DNA of 40,850 bases from contig NZ_VOGW01000061.1 in NCBI RefSeq assembly GCF_007896895.1, positions 23,360 through 64,209 of the forward strand, in the 5' to 3' direction. Source of the DNA: Streptomyces misionensis. GTDB taxonomy: Bacteria; Actinomycetota; Actinomycetes; Streptomycetales; Streptomycetaceae. Position 1 is the stretch's first letter; every line of letters starts with the position of its first letter. Position numbers and translations under genes: made by a program. The notes beneath the pieces are model-generated. The model worked only from the letters and a program-made list of their open reading frames with translations. It was not told the origin of the DNA and did not search any database. Below, in pieces: positions 1-8,193 of this stretch.

Positions 1-516
1 GTGCAGGCGGGCCGCCGGGGTCAGGCACAGCCAGTCCAGCAGAGTCGCCGCCGGGGCCACCGTGTGGAGGAGCTGGAGGGCCGCCCACTGCAGGTGCCAG
101 CGTTCCGGGGGCGTCGTCGCGCCGGTCATGGAGAACGGGGGCGTGCCGTGGGCCAGGAGCAGGTGGTAGGCCAGGGCCGAGACCAGCGTGTAGAGGAGGG
201 CCGCGCCGGACAGCCAGGGGGAGAGGGGGCGGCGGGCTCGCCATGCCCGTGAGGCCGAGATGAACATCGTCAGGGCCAGCAGCGCGTTCGCCTGTACGGC
301 GAAGTAGCTCAGGGCGTGCGGTGGCGTGCTCCGGAGGATCGCCAGGGTGACGCCGGCCGTCGCGATCAGTGCCGTCAGCAGGCGGAACAGCGCTGCCCTC
401 GGGCGGTGGGACGGGGCCAGTACCGCCGTGGCCGGCACCGGGGGGCGCAGCAGCGGGGGTGTGGTGGCCCGGACCGCGGGCAGGTCCGGGATCTCCCTGG
501 GTATCGGGGCGGTCAT
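1..516 (-). CDS. Pr6Pr-type integral membrane protein, 3' part cut by window edge
   Basis: The frame is open from an ATG at 516 to the first base of the window, giving the first 172 residues. After a Pro-rich N-terminus come hydrophobic stretches at roughly residues 45-65, 80-100 and 110-130, so several membrane passes are visible. The motif LLHTVAPAATLLDWL near the cut end resembles the conserved HTV-P-x(4)-LDWL region that I associate with the Pr6Pr family of actinobacterial membrane proteins. No catalytic motif is visible and I do not know a function. A TAGCGT hexamer six bases before the ATG could serve as a -10 box, and GAGGGC could be the ribosome site. Alternative: some other polytopic membrane protein. 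Confidence 0.7.
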   Translation of the reverse strand, partial: MTAPIPREIPDLPAVRATTPPLLRPPVPATAVLAPSHRPRAALFRLLTALIATAGVTLAILRSTPPHALSYFAVQANALLALTMFISASRAWRARRPLSPWLSGAALLYTLVSALAYHLLLAHGTPPFSMTGATTPPERWHLQWAALQLLHTVAPAATLLDWLCLTPAARLH

Positions 517-649
517 GCCCTCACGCTAGGAGCGGGGGTGGTGAGGGGCCATGTGGCCTAGCCCGAGCGGGTGAGGGCGGCAGTCGCATCGGCCACCGCC
601 GCTTACCCGGGCCATTCGAGTTGCCGAGGGCTGCGCGCCCCCCTCCGCG

Positions 650-1576
650 CTACCCCTTCGCCACCAACGTCAGCAACGTCGCCTCCGGCGGGCACGCGAA
701 GCGGACCGGGGTGTAGCGGTTGGTGCCGCAGCCCGCGGAGACGTGGAGGTAGGAGGTGCGGCCCTCCGCGGTGTGGGTGGAGAGGCCCTTCACGCGGTCC
801 GTGTCCAGGTCGCAGTTGGTGACCAGCGCGCCGTAGAAGGGGATGCACAGCTGGCCGCCATGGGTGTGACCGGCCAGGATCAGCGGATAGTCGTCCGCCG
901 TGAAGGCGTCGAGGACGCGCAGGTAGGGGGCGTGGACCACGCCGAGGGAGAAGTCGTACGAGTCGGTCGGGCCGCCGGCCACCCGTGCGTAGCGGTCGCG
1001 CTTGATGTGGGGGTCGTCCAGGCCGGTCAGCTCGATCGATACGCCGTCGATCTTCAGGGCGCCCCGGGTGTTGGTCAGGTTCACCCAGCCCGCCTCGTCG
1101 AAGCCGTCCCGCAGGTCCTCCCACGGGTTGTGGATGGCGCCCACGGCCGGCTTGTTGCCGTTCAGGCCGTGGCGGCCGTTCGCCTTCTCCAGCAGGTAGC
1201 GGGCGGGGTTGCGGAGTTTGGGGCCGTAGTAGTCGTTGGAGCCGAAGACGTACGCGCCGGGGAACTCCATCAGCGGGCCCAGTGCGTCCAGCACCTCCGG
1301 CACGCCCTCGGGGTCCGACAGGTTGTCACCGGTGTTGATGACGAAGTCCGGGCGCAGGCCCGCCAGCGAGCGCAGCCAGCGCTGCTTCTTGCGCTGTCCG
1401 CTCACCATGTGGATGTCAGACACCTGGAGCACGCGCAGCGGGTGCATGCCCGGCGGGAGGACGGGGACGGTCACCCGTCGGAGGCGGAAGGAGCGGGCCT
1501 CGAAGCCCGCCGCGTACACCAGACCGGCGGCGCCTGCCGCCATGATTCCCAGGGGGACTCCGTATCGCGCGCGCAT
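650..1576 (-). CDS. Membrane-anchored calcineurin-like metallophosphoesterase
   Basis: This 308-residue protein carries the metal-binding motifs of the calcineurin-like superfamily in order: VSDIH (about residue 52), GDN (about 83), GSND and AGHTHGGQ. These bind a two-metal centre that hydrolyses phosphate esters. An N-terminal hydrophobic segment (about residues 8-25, rich in Ala and Gly) suggests a signal anchor, with the enzyme facing outside. This layout matches YkuE-like phosphoesterases. The substrate cannot be read from the sequence; phospholipid or cell-wall intermediates are possible. The gene is divergent from the GatB/YqeY gene with 94 bp between starts. The M. tuberculosis counterpart (Rv3683, from memory) also sits beside the PBP gene, which hints at an envelope role. 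Confidence 0.88.
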   Translation of the reverse strand: MRARYGVPLGIMAAGAAGLVYAAGFEARSFRLRRVTVPVLPPGMHPLRVLQVSDIHMVSGQRKKQRWLRSLAGLRPDFVINTGDNLSDPEGVPEVLDALGPLMEFPGAYVFGSNDYYGPKLRNPARYLLEKANGRHGLNGNKPAVGAIHNPWEDLRDGFDEAGWVNLTNTRGALKIDGVSIELTGLDDPHIKRDRYARVAGGPTDSYDFSLGVVHAPYLRVLDAFTADDYPLILAGHTHGGQLCIPFYGALVTNCDLDTDRVKGLSTHTAEGRTSYLHVSAGCGTNRYTPVRFACPPEATLLTLVAKG

Positions 1577-1670
1577 ATGACCATCGTGTCAGACCGCAGG
1601 GGGGCGGTGAGACCGCCCGGCCCCTAAATCGGCGGGCGTCCGGCCCGCCGCACCTGAGACAATCGACCAC

Positions 1671-2138
1671 ATGACCACCAAGCTCAAGTCGAAGCTGCAG
1701 GACGACCTCAACACCGCGATCAAGGAGCGCAACGAGCTCCGCTCCTCGACGCTCCGGCTGACGCTCGCCGCCATCACCAAGGAGGAGGTCGCGGGCAAGG
1801 AGAAGCGGGAGCTGTCCGACGACGAGGTCCTCAAGGTGATCACCCGGGAGGCGAAGAAGCGCCGCGAGGCGGCCGAGGCGTTCGCGCAGGGCGGTCGCGC
1901 CGAGTCGGCGGACCGGGAGAAGGCGGAGGGCGAGGTGCTCGCCGAGTACCTGCCCAAGCAGCTGTCCGACGAGGAGCTGAACGCGATCGTCGCCGAGGCC
2001 GTCCAGGAGGCGAAGGCGGCGGGTGCCGAGGGGCCGAAGGCCATGGGCGCCGTGATGAAGATCGTGAACCCGAAGGTGGCCGGGCAGGCCGAGGGCGGCC
2101 GCGTCGCCGCCGCGGTGAAGAAGCGCCTCCAGGGCTGA
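1671..2138 (+). CDS. GatB/YqeY domain protein
   Basis: The 155-residue, Lys/Glu/Ala-rich protein begins MTTKLKSKLQDDLNTAIK and contains the ELRSSTLRL and LAEYLPKQLSDEEL segments typical of YqeY proteins. These are stand-alone versions of the tail domain of the GatB amidotransferase subunit that contacts tRNA. Length is normal for the family (about 150). The role of free YqeY proteins is poorly known; a link to tRNA or amidotransferase function is inferred from the fold. No ribosome-binding site precedes the ATG. Instead GACAAT ends seven bases before it, so the mRNA may be leaderless. A strong hairpin follows the stop. Confidence 0.88.
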   Translation: MTTKLKSKLQDDLNTAIKERNELRSSTLRLTLAAITKEEVAGKEKRELSDDEVLKVITREAKKRREAAEAFAQGGRAESADREKAEGEVLAEYLPKQLSDEELNAIVAEAVQEAKAAGAEGPKAMGAVMKIVNPKVAGQAEGGRVAAAVKKRLQG

Positions 2139-2193
2139 GCTCGCGGAAGCTCCTCCAGGGCTGAGCCCGCGGACGCCGGTGCGTCCGGCGGGT

Positions 2194-2242
2194 ACGACGG
2201 TGGGGCCGCCCCCTCGGGAAGAGGGAGCGGCCCCACCGTCGT
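2194..2242. terminator. Bidirectional hairpin terminator between convergent genes
   Basis: A perfect 16-bp stem (2194-2209 with 2227-2242; left arm ACGACGGTGGGGCCGC) encloses a smaller CCCTC/GAGGG stem. It lies between the stop of the GatB/YqeY gene (2138) and the stop of the PBP gene (2270), so it can end transcription from both sides. There is no T-run, which is usual for Streptomyces hairpin terminators. Confidence 0.85.
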
Positions 2243-2269
2243 GTCAGTGGACCGGAGTCCGGCGGACGC

Positions 2270-4573
2270 CTACCGCCGGCCCCCGTTCCCGTGTCCGTTG
2301 CGGCCCCCGTTCGTCTGGCCCTGGATGAGGGTGCCGGGGAGGGTGAAGGTCGGGTTCGGGTTGGGGCCCCCGGTGCCGCCGCCCGTCGCGGCGCCGCCCG
2401 GCAGTCCGCCGAGCAGTCCGCCGATCACCTGTCCCGGGTCGCCGGTGGTGCCGCCGTGCTGCCCGCCGTTGCCCCGGTCGTGGCCGTTGCCCGGGTTGTT
2501 GTCGTCCGGGATGTCGACCAGGTTGAAGTCCTGCACGGGCTTGCCCTCCAGGGCGCCGTTCATCATGTCGCGCCAGATCGGGCCGGGGACCTCACCGCCG
2601 AACACCTTGTCGTGCGGGACGCCGCCGATGGTGATGTTGATCATGCGGCGCCGGTGCTGCGGGTCACCGACCCAGACCGCGCCCGCCATGTTCGGGGTGT
2701 AGCCGACGAACCAGGCGGCGAAGCGCTCGTCCGTCGTACCGGTCTTGCCCGCGCTCGGGCGGTCGCCGAGACCGGCCTGCTGACCGGTGCCGTCCTCGAC
2801 CACGCCCTTGAGCAGCGTGCTGACGGTGTCCGCGGTCTTCTCCGACATCGCGCGCGAGCACGTCGACTTCGGCACCGGCAGGGACTTCACCCGGCTGCCG
2901 GTCGTCTGGGTGATCGACTCGATGGCGATCGGGGTGCAGTACATGCCGCGCGAGGCGAAGGTGGCGTACGCGCTCGCCATCGTCAGCGGGGACATCTCCT
3001 GGGTGCCGAGGGCGATCGAGGGGGCCTGGTCGATCTTGCGGCCGTCGGAGCGCGCCACGCCCATCTTCTTCGCCATGTCGATCACCGGGCAGATGCCGAT
3101 GTCGCTGATCAGCTGCACGTAGTAGGTGTTGACCGACTTCGCGGTCGCCTCCTTCATGCTGTACGGGCCGTGCTCCGTCTCGTTCTCGTTGGTCAGCTTG
3201 GCCGGCTTGCGCGGATCGTTCTTCCAGGTCTTGCCGTCACAGGCGGCCACCGGGCTCGGGTACGGCATCTCGTACGGCGACGAGTACTCCTGCGTCGCCG
3301 GCTTGCCGCCCTCGAGCGCGGCCGCCGCGACGATCGGTTTGAACGTCGAACCGGGCTGGTAGCCCGCGCCGCCGCCCATGCTCTGGTTCACCGACAGGTT
3401 GATCTGGGTCTCGTCGGTGCCGAAGCCGTACGGCCGGGACTGGCCCATGGCGAGGATCTTGCCGGTGCCGGGCTCGACGATGGTCGCTGCCGTCGCCACC
3501 TGGTCGGACTTGTAGACGTGGTCCTTGATGGAGCTCTGCACGGACTGCTGGGCCTGCGGGTCGAGCGTCGTACGGATCGTCAGGCCGCCCTGGTTCCACA
3601 GCTTGGCGCGGGCCTCCTTGGTCTTGCCGAAGACCGGGTCGGTCAGGAAGACCTCGCGCACGTAGTCGCAGAAGAAGCCGGCGCCCTGCACCGCGGTGAT
3701 GCAGCCGTTCTTGGGCCGGCTGGTGTTCAGCCCGAGCGGCTGCCGCTTGGCCTGGGCGGCCTCCTGCGGGGAGATGTCGCCCAGCTCGGCCATGCGCTGG
3801 AGGACGATGTTGCGCCGCTTGGTGGCCTCCGCCTCGTCGTTGACCGGGTCGTAGCGGCTCGGCGACTGCACGATGCCGGCCAGCAGCGCGGATTCCTGGA
3901 GGTTCAGGTCCTTGGCGTGCTTGGAGAAGTACCGCTCGGAGGCGGCCTCCACGCCGTAGGCCTGCTCACCGAAGAAGGTGATGTTCAGGTAGTTCTCCAG
4001 GATCTTCTTCTTGCCGAGCTTCTCCTCGATCTGGATCGCGTACTTCAGCTCACGGATCTTGCGGCCCATGGTCTGCTGGGTGGCCTCGGCGACCTTCGTC
4101 GGGTCGTCGCCGGCCTCCTCGATGAAGTAGTTCTTCACCAGCTGCTGGGTGAGCGTGGAGGCGCCCTGGGCGACCCCGCCCTCCTGCGCGTTCTTGTTCA
4201 GGGCGCGCAGCACGCCCTTGAGGTCGATCGCGCCGTGCTGGTAGAAGCGCGAGTCCTCGATCGCGACGATCGCCTTCTGCATGTACGGCGAGATGTCCTT
4301 GAGGTCGACCACCGTACGGTCGCGCGAGTAGATACTCGCGATCTGCCGGCCCCGGCTGTCCAGGATCGTGGTGCGCTGGCTCAGCTGGGGGCTCTTCAGG
4401 TTGTCCGGGATCTCGTCGAAGCTCTGCACCGAGCCCTTGGCCGCGAGACCCAGTGCGCCGGCCCCGGGCAGCGCGATGCCCGCCATCACGGCTCCCGCGA
4501 GGACACTGACACCGAGGAACTTCGCGGCCTGCTGCAGCGGCGACAGACCACCGCCCGAGCGCTTCTTTGGCAT
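2270..4573 (-). CDS. Bifunctional class A penicillin-binding protein (PonA2-like)
   Basis: This 767-residue membrane-anchored enzyme polymerises glycan strands and cross-links peptides outside the cell membrane. A cytoplasmic basic start (MPKKRSGG) is followed by one membrane segment (about residues 18-45). The GT51 domain shows EDSRFYQHG with catalytic Glu106, GASTLTQQLVKN, and the FFGEQAYGVEAASERYF stretch. The transpeptidase domain has STFK (nucleophile Ser409), SVN and KTGTT (Lys610). The last 80 or so residues are a low-complexity Gly/Asn/Pro/Arg tail; I see no PASTA domain, unlike my recollection of mycobacterial PonA2. The gene is divergent from wblA across a 494-bp spacer. In M. tuberculosis ponA2 also neighbours whiB4, so the pairing of wall synthesis with a redox regulator is conserved. 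Confidence 0.95.
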   Translation of the reverse strand: MPKKRSGGGLSPLQQAAKFLGVSVLAGAVMAGIALPGAGALGLAAKGSVQSFDEIPDNLKSPQLSQRTTILDSRGRQIASIYSRDRTVVDLKDISPYMQKAIVAIEDSRFYQHGAIDLKGVLRALNKNAQEGGVAQGASTLTQQLVKNYFIEEAGDDPTKVAEATQQTMGRKIRELKYAIQIEEKLGKKKILENYLNITFFGEQAYGVEAASERYFSKHAKDLNLQESALLAGIVQSPSRYDPVNDEAEATKRRNIVLQRMAELGDISPQEAAQAKRQPLGLNTSRPKNGCITAVQGAGFFCDYVREVFLTDPVFGKTKEARAKLWNQGGLTIRTTLDPQAQQSVQSSIKDHVYKSDQVATAATIVEPGTGKILAMGQSRPYGFGTDETQINLSVNQSMGGGAGYQPGSTFKPIVAAAALEGGKPATQEYSSPYEMPYPSPVAACDGKTWKNDPRKPAKLTNENETEHGPYSMKEATAKSVNTYYVQLISDIGICPVIDMAKKMGVARSDGRKIDQAPSIALGTQEMSPLTMASAYATFASRGMYCTPIAIESITQTTGSRVKSLPVPKSTCSRAMSEKTADTVSTLLKGVVEDGTGQQAGLGDRPSAGKTGTTDERFAAWFVGYTPNMAGAVWVGDPQHRRRMINITIGGVPHDKVFGGEVPGPIWRDMMNGALEGKPVQDFNLVDIPDDNNPGNGHDRGNGGQHGGTTGDPGQVIGGLLGGLPGGAATGGGTGGPNPNPTFTLPGTLIQGQTNGGRNGHGNGGRR

Positions 4574-5067
4574 GGGGGCAGCCTAATCCGTACTCCTGAA
4601 CGTTTTGAGGGAGCGGCTTGCCTTCGGGATGTTCCGGTGCCGTCCTGCCCTCGCCGGGCCGCCTGACCTGCCTACGTTTCCATTTCCCGGACAGGCGCGC
4701 AGCCCTTGGCCTAAGCTGCTCCCAACTGTCACGGCAGTACGGCCCCGTGCCACCGCGTCCGGCGTTCCCGAATCGTTCCGCACCACCCCTGTCGTGTGCC
4801 GAGGTATGTCCGAATGCGCCTCGTGTGTCACCCGATGCCCGCTGTGGCGCACCGCAGCTGTCCTGGTATGCCGGGATGGTCGCGCATGTCGCCAGCTCAC
4901 TCCCGCGGGTGATCTGCCGCTTACCCATAGTCCGTTCGGGCCATTCAAGATTGGGCCCGAAGGGGGTGTTGCGCTGTCCCCACCTTCCGTAACGTCCTCA
5001 ACTGGCGGCGGTGAATATGCCGCTGCCGCCGTGGGGGAGCCTCGATTCGGGAGAGGACGGCGCCGGT
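4574..5067. promoter_or_regulatory. Divergent PBP/wblA intergenic region
   Basis: This 494-bp spacer holds no convincing gene and must carry both promoters. A possible wblA promoter is TGTTGC, a 17-bp spacer, then TAACGT at about 4966-4994 (weak match). Between it and the gene, GGCGGC...GCCGCC at about 5004-5030 can fold into a hairpin just upstream of the ribosome site, so wblA mRNA may have a structured leader. The long distance fits a heavily regulated developmental gene. No operator could be assigned with confidence. Confidence 0.5.
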
Positions 5068-5406
5068 ATGGGCTGGGTTACCGACTGGAGTGCGCAGGCT
5101 GCCTGCCGCACTACCGATCCGGATGAACTGTTCGTTCAAGGAGCAGCGCAGAACAGAGCCAAGGCGGTGTGCACCGGATGCCCGGTACGCACCGAGTGCC
5201 TGGCCGACGCGCTGGACAATCGCGTCGAGTTCGGCGTGTGGGGAGGCATGACGGAGCGGGAGCGCCGCGCACTGCTGCGCCGGCGACCCACCGTGACCTC
5301 GTGGCGCAGGCTGCTGGAGACCGCCCGCTCGGAGTACGAGCGGGGCACCGGGATCATGCGCCTCGACAGCGACGAGGTGTACGACGAGTACGCGGCGGTC
5401 AGCTGA
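5068..5406 (+). CDS. wblA: WhiB-like iron-sulfur developmental regulator WblA
   Basis: The 112-residue protein MGWVTDWSAQAACRTTD... agrees, from memory, almost residue for residue with S. coelicolor WblA, a pleiotropic regulator of sporulation and antibiotic production and the counterpart of mycobacterial WhiB4. The four cluster ligands are Cys13, Cys35, Cys38 and Cys44 (CTGCPVRTEC), which hold a [4Fe-4S] centre. GVWGGMTERERRAL (about residues 56-69) is the family turn and G[VI]WGG signature, followed by a basic DNA-binding tail. The ATG at 5068 was chosen because GAGAGGACGG precedes it and because the known family starts MGW; an in-frame GTG at 5011 would add 19 residues. It transcribes away from the PBP gene and converges on the ArsA pair. 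Confidence 0.96.
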   Translation: MGWVTDWSAQAACRTTDPDELFVQGAAQNRAKAVCTGCPVRTECLADALDNRVEFGVWGGMTERERRALLRRRPTVTSWRRLLETARSEYERGTGIMRLDSDEVYDEYAAVS

Positions 5407-5608
5407 GGGCCTGGCCGACTGAGAGCACGGCCGGCCGAGAGCATGGCCGACCGACGCCACCGGCCCAGCGCCCGGGTCCGGCCGAGAGCCCCGGGCGGCC
5501 GCATGGTCCCGCGACGCCCGGTTGGTCCGGCCGTGTGACGACGGCTCCGCTGGTACGGCGGTGCGACGACGGCTCTGCCGGTTCGGCGCGGTGTTACGAC
5601 GGCTCCGT
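5405..5608. repeat. Degenerate tandem repeats between wblA and the ArsA gene
   Basis: The convergent spacer is built of short imperfect repeats. Three copies of a 28-30 bp unit with core GACGACGGCTC start at 5537, 5565 and 5595, the last altered to TACGACGGCTC and containing the stop codon of the ArsA gene (TAA, 5594-5596 on minus). Just before it, GGCCGAGAGC-type units recur at about 5421-5500. No gene is supported here. The repeats may help form terminator hairpins or reflect slipped replication. Confidence 0.65.
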
Positions 5609-6958
5609 TCGCCCCGTCGCCGCGCCCGCCGCGAGCCGGTCGCCGATGTCGCGCAGGCCCGTGAGGTCATGGACGTCACCGGGGAGCGCGGGGACGTCGA
5701 CCACCGCCACCTCGGGGTGGCGCGCGGTGAAGCGGTCGCGTGTGCGCTGCTCGCGCGCCAGCAGATGCATGCGTTCGGCGTGCAGCCTCAACAGGCCCGC
5801 GGCGAGCCGGTCGACGGAACGTTCCTGGTCTTCCTGGTCTTCCTGATCGGCGGGGGAGCCTGTGTCGGAAGCGTCGGCACCGGTTGCGTCCTCGGCTGCG
5901 GGAGATGATGAACTGCCGCACGTGTCGGGGGAGTTACGAAGTCCAGCTTTCCCGCCCCCCTGATCCACAATGCCGGGGTCCGCAAGATTTTCCGCGGCGT
6001 CCAGCGCCCTCTCGGCCGACAGCCCGCCGGCTCCGGTGCCGTGCACCCGGTTGAGCACCAGCCCCACCAAGGGCATGTCCTCCGCGGCCAGCCGCTCCAC
6101 GAAGTACGCGGCCTCGCGCAGCGCGTCCCGCTCCGGGGCCGCCACCACCAGGAACGCCGTGCCGGGCGCCTGGAGCAGCTTGTACGTGGCGTCGGCGCGG
6201 GTGCGGAAGCCGCCGAAGGTGGTGTCCATCGCGGACACGAACGTCTGGACGTCCTTGAGGAGCTGGCCGCCGAGGAGCTTGCCCAGGGTGCCGGTCATCA
6301 TCGACATGCCGACGTTCAGGAAGGCCATGCCCGCGCGGCCGCCCAGCTTGGCCGGCGCGGTGAGCAGACGGATCAGCCGGCCGTCCAGGAAGGAGCCGAG
6401 CCGCTTGGGGGCGTCCAGGAAGTCCAGGGCCGAGCGGGACGGCGGGGTGTCGACCACGATCAGGTCCCACTCCTCCTTCGCGCGCAGCTGGCCCAGCTTC
6501 TCCATCGCCATGTACTCCTGCGTGCCCGCGAAGCCCGCCGAGAGCGACTGGTAGAAGGGGTTCGCCAGGATCGCGGCGGCCCGCTCCGGGTCCGCGTGCG
6601 CCTCCACGACCTCGTCGAAGGTGCGCTTCATGTCGAGCATCATGGCGTGCAGCTCGCCCGTGCCGTCGGTGCCCTTCACCCGGCGGGGCACGTTGTCGAG
6701 GGAGTCGATGCCCATCGACTGGGCCAGTCTGCGCGCCGGGTCGATGGTGAGCACCACCACCTTGCGGCCCCGCTCGGCCGCGCGCAGGCCCAGGGCGGCC
6801 GCGGTCGTGGTCTTGCCGACCCCGCCCGAGCCGCAGCACACCACGATGCGGGTCTTGGGGTCGTCCAGCAACGAGTCGATGTCGAGCACCCGGGAGGAGG
6901 CGAGTCTGCGGCCCGCCACCTCCCGGTCCTCGGTCTCGGCGTGTTCCTCGGCCGTCAT
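5594..6958 (-). CDS. ArsA/GET3-family anion-transporting ATPase, second of a pair
   Basis: The 454-residue P-loop ATPase starts at the ATG that overlaps the upstream gene's stop by four bases (ATGA), so the two are translationally coupled. Visible motifs are the deviant Walker [18 protein letters not shown] (about residues 40-56), [10 protein letters not shown] (switch region with Asp) and [15 protein letters not shown] (switch II). It matches M. tuberculosis Rv3680, which with Rv3679 forms a heterodimeric cytosolic ATPase reported to support growth on glycerol. Near the C-terminus about 55 residues of low-complexity Ser/Ala/Asp/Glu sequence, including QEDQEDQE, interrupt the domain before [15 protein letters not shown]. 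That DNA is visibly less GC-rich than its surroundings. Substrate unknown. Confidence 0.9.
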   Translation of the reverse strand: MTAEEHAETEDREVAGRRLASSRVLDIDSLLDDPKTRIVVCCGSGGVGKTTTAAALGLRAAERGRKVVVLTIDPARRLAQSMGIDSLDNVPRRVKGTDGTGELHAMMLDMKRTFDEVVEAHADPERAAAILANPFYQSLSAGFAGTQEYMAMEKLGQLRAKEEWDLIVVDTPPSRSALDFLDAPKRLGSFLDGRLIRLLTAPAKLGGRAGMAFLNVGMSMMTGTLGKLLGGQLLKDVQTFVSAMDTTFGGFRTRADATYKLLQAPGTAFLVVAAPERDALREAAYFVERLAAEDMPLVGLVLNRVHGTGAGGLSAERALDAAENLADPGIVDQGGGKAGLRNSPDTCGSSSSPAAEDATGADASDTGSPADQEDQEDQERSVDRLAAGLLRLHAERMHLLAREQRTRDRFTARHPEVAVVDVPALPGDVHDLTGLRDIGDRLAAGAATGRTEPS

Positions 6959-7932
6959 GACACCCCCTGCTTCCGCAAGTCGGCGGCGAGTTCGTACAGG
7001 CCCGCCAGGTCCATTCCCTCGGCGAGCAGCGGCAGTTCGTGCAGGGGCAGGCCCAGCTCGCCGAGGACCGCACGCTGCTCCTGCTCCAGCGCGTACCGCT
7101 CCGCGTACTCGGCGGCCTGCGCCAGCAGCGGGTCCACCAGTTTCTCCGCGTGTCCGCCGCGCCGGGCGCCGCCGAGCCCCGCGGCCGACAGGGACCGGGC
7201 GACGGAGGAACGCTCCACCGTGCGCACGAGTTCCAGGTCCGCGGCGTCCAACACCTCGGGCCGGACCATGTTCACGATGACCCGGCCCACCGGCAGCCGC
7301 GCCGCGCGCAGTTCGGCGATGCCGTCGGCGGTCTCCTGGACGGGCATCTCCTCCAGCAGCGTCACCAGGTGGACCGCGGTCTCCGGGGACTTCAGGACGC
7401 GCATCACGGCCTGCGCCTGATTGTGTATCGGGCCGATCTTCGCCAGGCCCGCGACCTCGTCGTTGACGTTGAGGAAGCGGGTGACGCGGCCGGTCGGCGG
7501 GGCGTCCATGATCACGTAGTCGTAGACGAAGCGGCCGGCGCGGTCCTTGCGGCGCACCGCCTCGCACGCCTTGCCGGTGAGCAGGACGTCCCGGATGCCC
7601 GGCGCGATGGTGGTGGCGAAGTCGATGGCGCCGAGCTTCTTCAGGGCTCTGCCGGCGCCGCCCAGTTTGTAGAACATCTGGAGGTAGTCCAACAGGGCCA
7701 GTTCGGCGTCTATGGCCAGGGCGAACACCTCCCCGCCCCCGGGCGCTACGGCGATCTTCCGCTCCTCGTACGGCAACGCCTCCGTTTCGAAGAGCTGGGC
7801 GATGCCCTGCCGGCCCTCGACCTCCACGAGAAGCGTCCGCTTCCCCTCGGTCGCGAGGGCCAGCGCGAGTGCGGCGGCGACCGTCGTCTTTCCGGTCCCG
7901 CCCTTGCCGCTGACGACCTGGAGCCTGCTCAC
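6955..7932 (-). CDS. ArsA/GET3-family anion-transporting ATPase, first of a pair
   Basis: The 325-residue protein begins from a GTG with [27 protein letters not shown], an intact deviant Walker A with the signature lysine, then [32 protein letters not shown] (about residues 140-155) is the switch II block of ArsA proteins. It lacks the metal-binding cysteines of arsenite pumps, so arsenic transport is unlikely. It is the counterpart of Rv3679. The stop overlaps the start of the second ATPase by four bases, implying equal production of a heterodimer. The gene is divergent from the DUF4177-RidA operon, and the 102-bp spacer holds a perfect DnaA-box sequence and a Crp/BldD-like palindrome. Confidence 0.9.
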   Translation of the reverse strand: MSRLQVVSGKGGTGKTTVAAALALALATEGKRTLLVEVEGRQGIAQLFETEALPYEERKIAVAPGGGEVFALAIDAELALLDYLQMFYKLGGAGRALKKLGAIDFATTIAPGIRDVLLTGKACEAVRRKDRAGRFVYDYVIMDAPPTGRVTRFLNVNDEVAGLAKIGPIHNQAQAVMRVLKSPETAVHLVTLLEEMPVQETADGIAELRAARLPVGRVIVNMVRPEVLDAADLELVRTVERSSVARSLSAAGLGGARRGGHAEKLVDPLLAQAAEYAERYALEQEQRAVLGELGLPLHELPLLAEGMDLAGLYELAADLRKQGVS

Positions 7933-7975
7933 GTCTTCGAGACTAACCAGTCCGGCCGACGGTCACGCGGGAGGC

Positions 7976-7984
7976 TGTGGATAA
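7976..7984 (-). promoter_or_regulatory. Single DnaA-box sequence
   Basis: TGTGGATAA on this strand is the exact complement of TTATCCACA, the consensus DnaA-binding 9-mer. It lies between the divergent ArsA and DUF4177 genes. One isolated 9-mer can occur by chance, so function is unproven. Confidence 0.4.
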
Positions 7985-8002
7985 CGGGGGAGACGGCGGG
8001 GG

Positions 8003-8016
8003 AGTGATCGGTCACA
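8003..8016. promoter_or_regulatory. Palindrome resembling a Crp or BldD site
   Basis: AGTGATCGGTCACA contains the inverted half-sites GTGA and TCAC and lies 18 bp before the ATG at 8035, overlapping or abutting the probable -10 box TACAGT (8022-8027). A protein bound here would block the promoter. The half-sites fit both the Crp type (GTGA/TCAC) and the BldD type (AGTGA/TCAC). Compare the similar palindrome upstream of crp at 12247. Confidence 0.4.
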
Positions 8017-8034
8017 GCGGCTACAGTCGGCCCC

Positions 8035-8193
8035 ATGACCAAGTGGGAATACGCAACCGTGCCGCTGCTCGTCCATGCCACGAAGCAGATTCTGGACACC
8101 TGGGGCGAGGACGGCTGGGAGCTCGTCCAGGTCGTGCCCGGGCCGAACGCCGAACAGCTCGTCGCCTACATGAAGCGGGAGAAGCAGGCATGA
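8035..8193 (+). CDS. DUF4177-family small protein
   Basis: This 52-residue protein starts MTKWEYATVPLLVHATKQIL and continues with the hallmark DTWGEDGWELVQVVPGP of DUF4177, a small fold of unknown function. Its final TGA overlaps the next gene's ATG by four bases, so it is coupled to the RidA-family gene, exactly as I recall for Rv3678A and Rv3678c in M. tuberculosis. There is no Shine-Dalgarno sequence; TACAGT ends seven bases before the ATG, which suggests a leaderless mRNA. The constant pairing hints that it partners or regulates the RidA protein, but this is inference. Confidence 0.88.
   Translation: MTKWEYATVPLLVHATKQILDTWGEDGWELVQVVPGPNAEQLVAYMKREKQA

Noticed and set aside
2291..4666. 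Long open frame (791 codons) on the plus strand opposite the PBP gene
   Set aside because: Arg/Leu/Val/Asp-rich translation typical of the shadow frame opposite a high-GC gene; the minus frame has all PBP motifs.
5011..5067. Longer wblA start at GTG 5011
   Set aside because: The extension lies in a hairpin region without a ribosome site; the family starts MGW at 5068 behind a good one.
5594..7567. 657-codon reading of the second ArsA gene
   Set aside because: The part upstream of 6958 is an out-of-frame translation of the first ArsA gene; the ATGA overlap marks the real start.
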